Part shown: positions 63,600 to 64,000 of the stretch, in pieces | Layout: every line of letters begins with the position of its first letter | Numbering within the stretch: position 1 is the stretch's first letter | Origin: Zhengitettix transpicula | Lineage: Eukaryota > Arthropoda > Insecta > Orthoptera > Tetrigidae | Assembly (NCBI GenBank): GCA_037074705.1 | Contig: CM073593.1 | Span: 7,073,001 to 7,137,000 of the forward strand | Reading direction: 5' to 3' | Length of the DNA: 64,000 nt | The notes under the pieces: generated by a model | The model's database searches: none | Told to the model about the DNA's origin: nothing | The model's input: the letters and a program-made list of their open reading frames with translations, nothing else | Position numbers and translations under genes: made by a program

Positions 63600-64000
63600 A
63601 AAATGAAAGGATGCTAAATAATTTACAAAATATAAACTTCACAAAACAATTAATTTATTCAAAGTAAAATAACAAAATTTCTTGATGTGATTTAATTTAT
63701 ATTCGTGCTCTTCCTATTTTACAGAATTTATCTACTCTCATCTCAGGGTCGTTTATTTGGGCCTTTTAAGTAAAGAATCAACCTTTTTACATTCAAATTA
63801 ACAATCACATTTTCCAACATTAGAGTTCAACAATAAAATGAACATGAATCTGAAATCTGACGATTTGATCCTTATTTAACGTTAACAAAACTTTTATAAA
63901 ATTTCTCTCTCTACTTACAGTGTCCTTGTCGGTACCAAGGCATTCATTTGGGGTCTGATGCACTATTCACATATAACGGGCCATAATTTCACAGAATTCA
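63600..64000 (+). repeat. Dispersed repeat R5, copy 4 (runs off the window)
   Basis: TCTCATCTCAGGGTCGTTTA, TTGGGCCTTTTAAGTAAAGA, then TGTCCTTGTCGGTACCAAGG and CATTTGGGGTCTGATGCAC lie in the order seen at 38110-38440. The repeat may continue beyond 64000. Confidence 0.5.

Overview
The window looks like intergenic or intronic DNA from a large, AT-rich arthropod genome, most likely an insect. Three things point that way: Penelope-like retroelement (PLE) fragments, mariner transposons in several states of decay, and many tRNA-derived SINEs with TA/TG microsatellites. A cockroach or termite is my guess from the style of the repeats, but the sequence does not prove it. I found no intact host protein-coding gene, tRNA gene or rRNA gene. 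Almost all open frames are short chance frames; those that carry family signatures belong to broken transposable elements.

Layout. Region 0.8-8.3 kb holds a family-R1 repeat, a retroposon with a 13-bp target duplication (family R2), a PLE remnant (2.9-4.4 kb), a second R1 copy, and a large inverted duplication built from a mariner 3' end (6.93-8.24 kb). Region 9.6-21.3 kb holds a dispersed repeat R4 (two copies), a GC-rich island, a head-to-head SINE pair, a decayed mariner (13.4-14.6 kb), a PLE endonuclease fragment (17.9-18.4 kb) and a PLE-derived foldback. Region 22.8-33.6 kb holds more R1 and PLE pieces, a foldback, a small element with three 121-bp tandem units, and a BEL/Pao pol fragment (31.7-32.7 kb). 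Region 35-47.9 kb holds PLE-derived foldbacks, repeat family R5, a second PLE remnant (43.5-44.5 kb) and a LINE reverse-transcriptase tail. Region 48-49.4 kb is a full-length but frameshifted mariner with both inverted termini and a TA duplication. Region 50.9-64 kb holds a small TIR element (R3, three copies), another R2 retroposon, a 77-bp inverted duplication, another foldback, and a ~1.5-kb foldback whose left arm is interrupted by a PLE-type insertion.

The most notable signal is a set of about twenty short motifs with the organisation of a hammerhead ribozyme core: a CUGANGA-like box, a small hairpin, then GAAAC. They sit at the ends of PLE remnants and of small foldback elements. Hammerheads are already known in PLEs. 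What stands out here is the repeated divergent pairing, one core on each arm and both pointing outward, in units of only a few hundred bases. These units may be a non-autonomous class of PLE-derived element. All functional statements are inferences from sequence alone.
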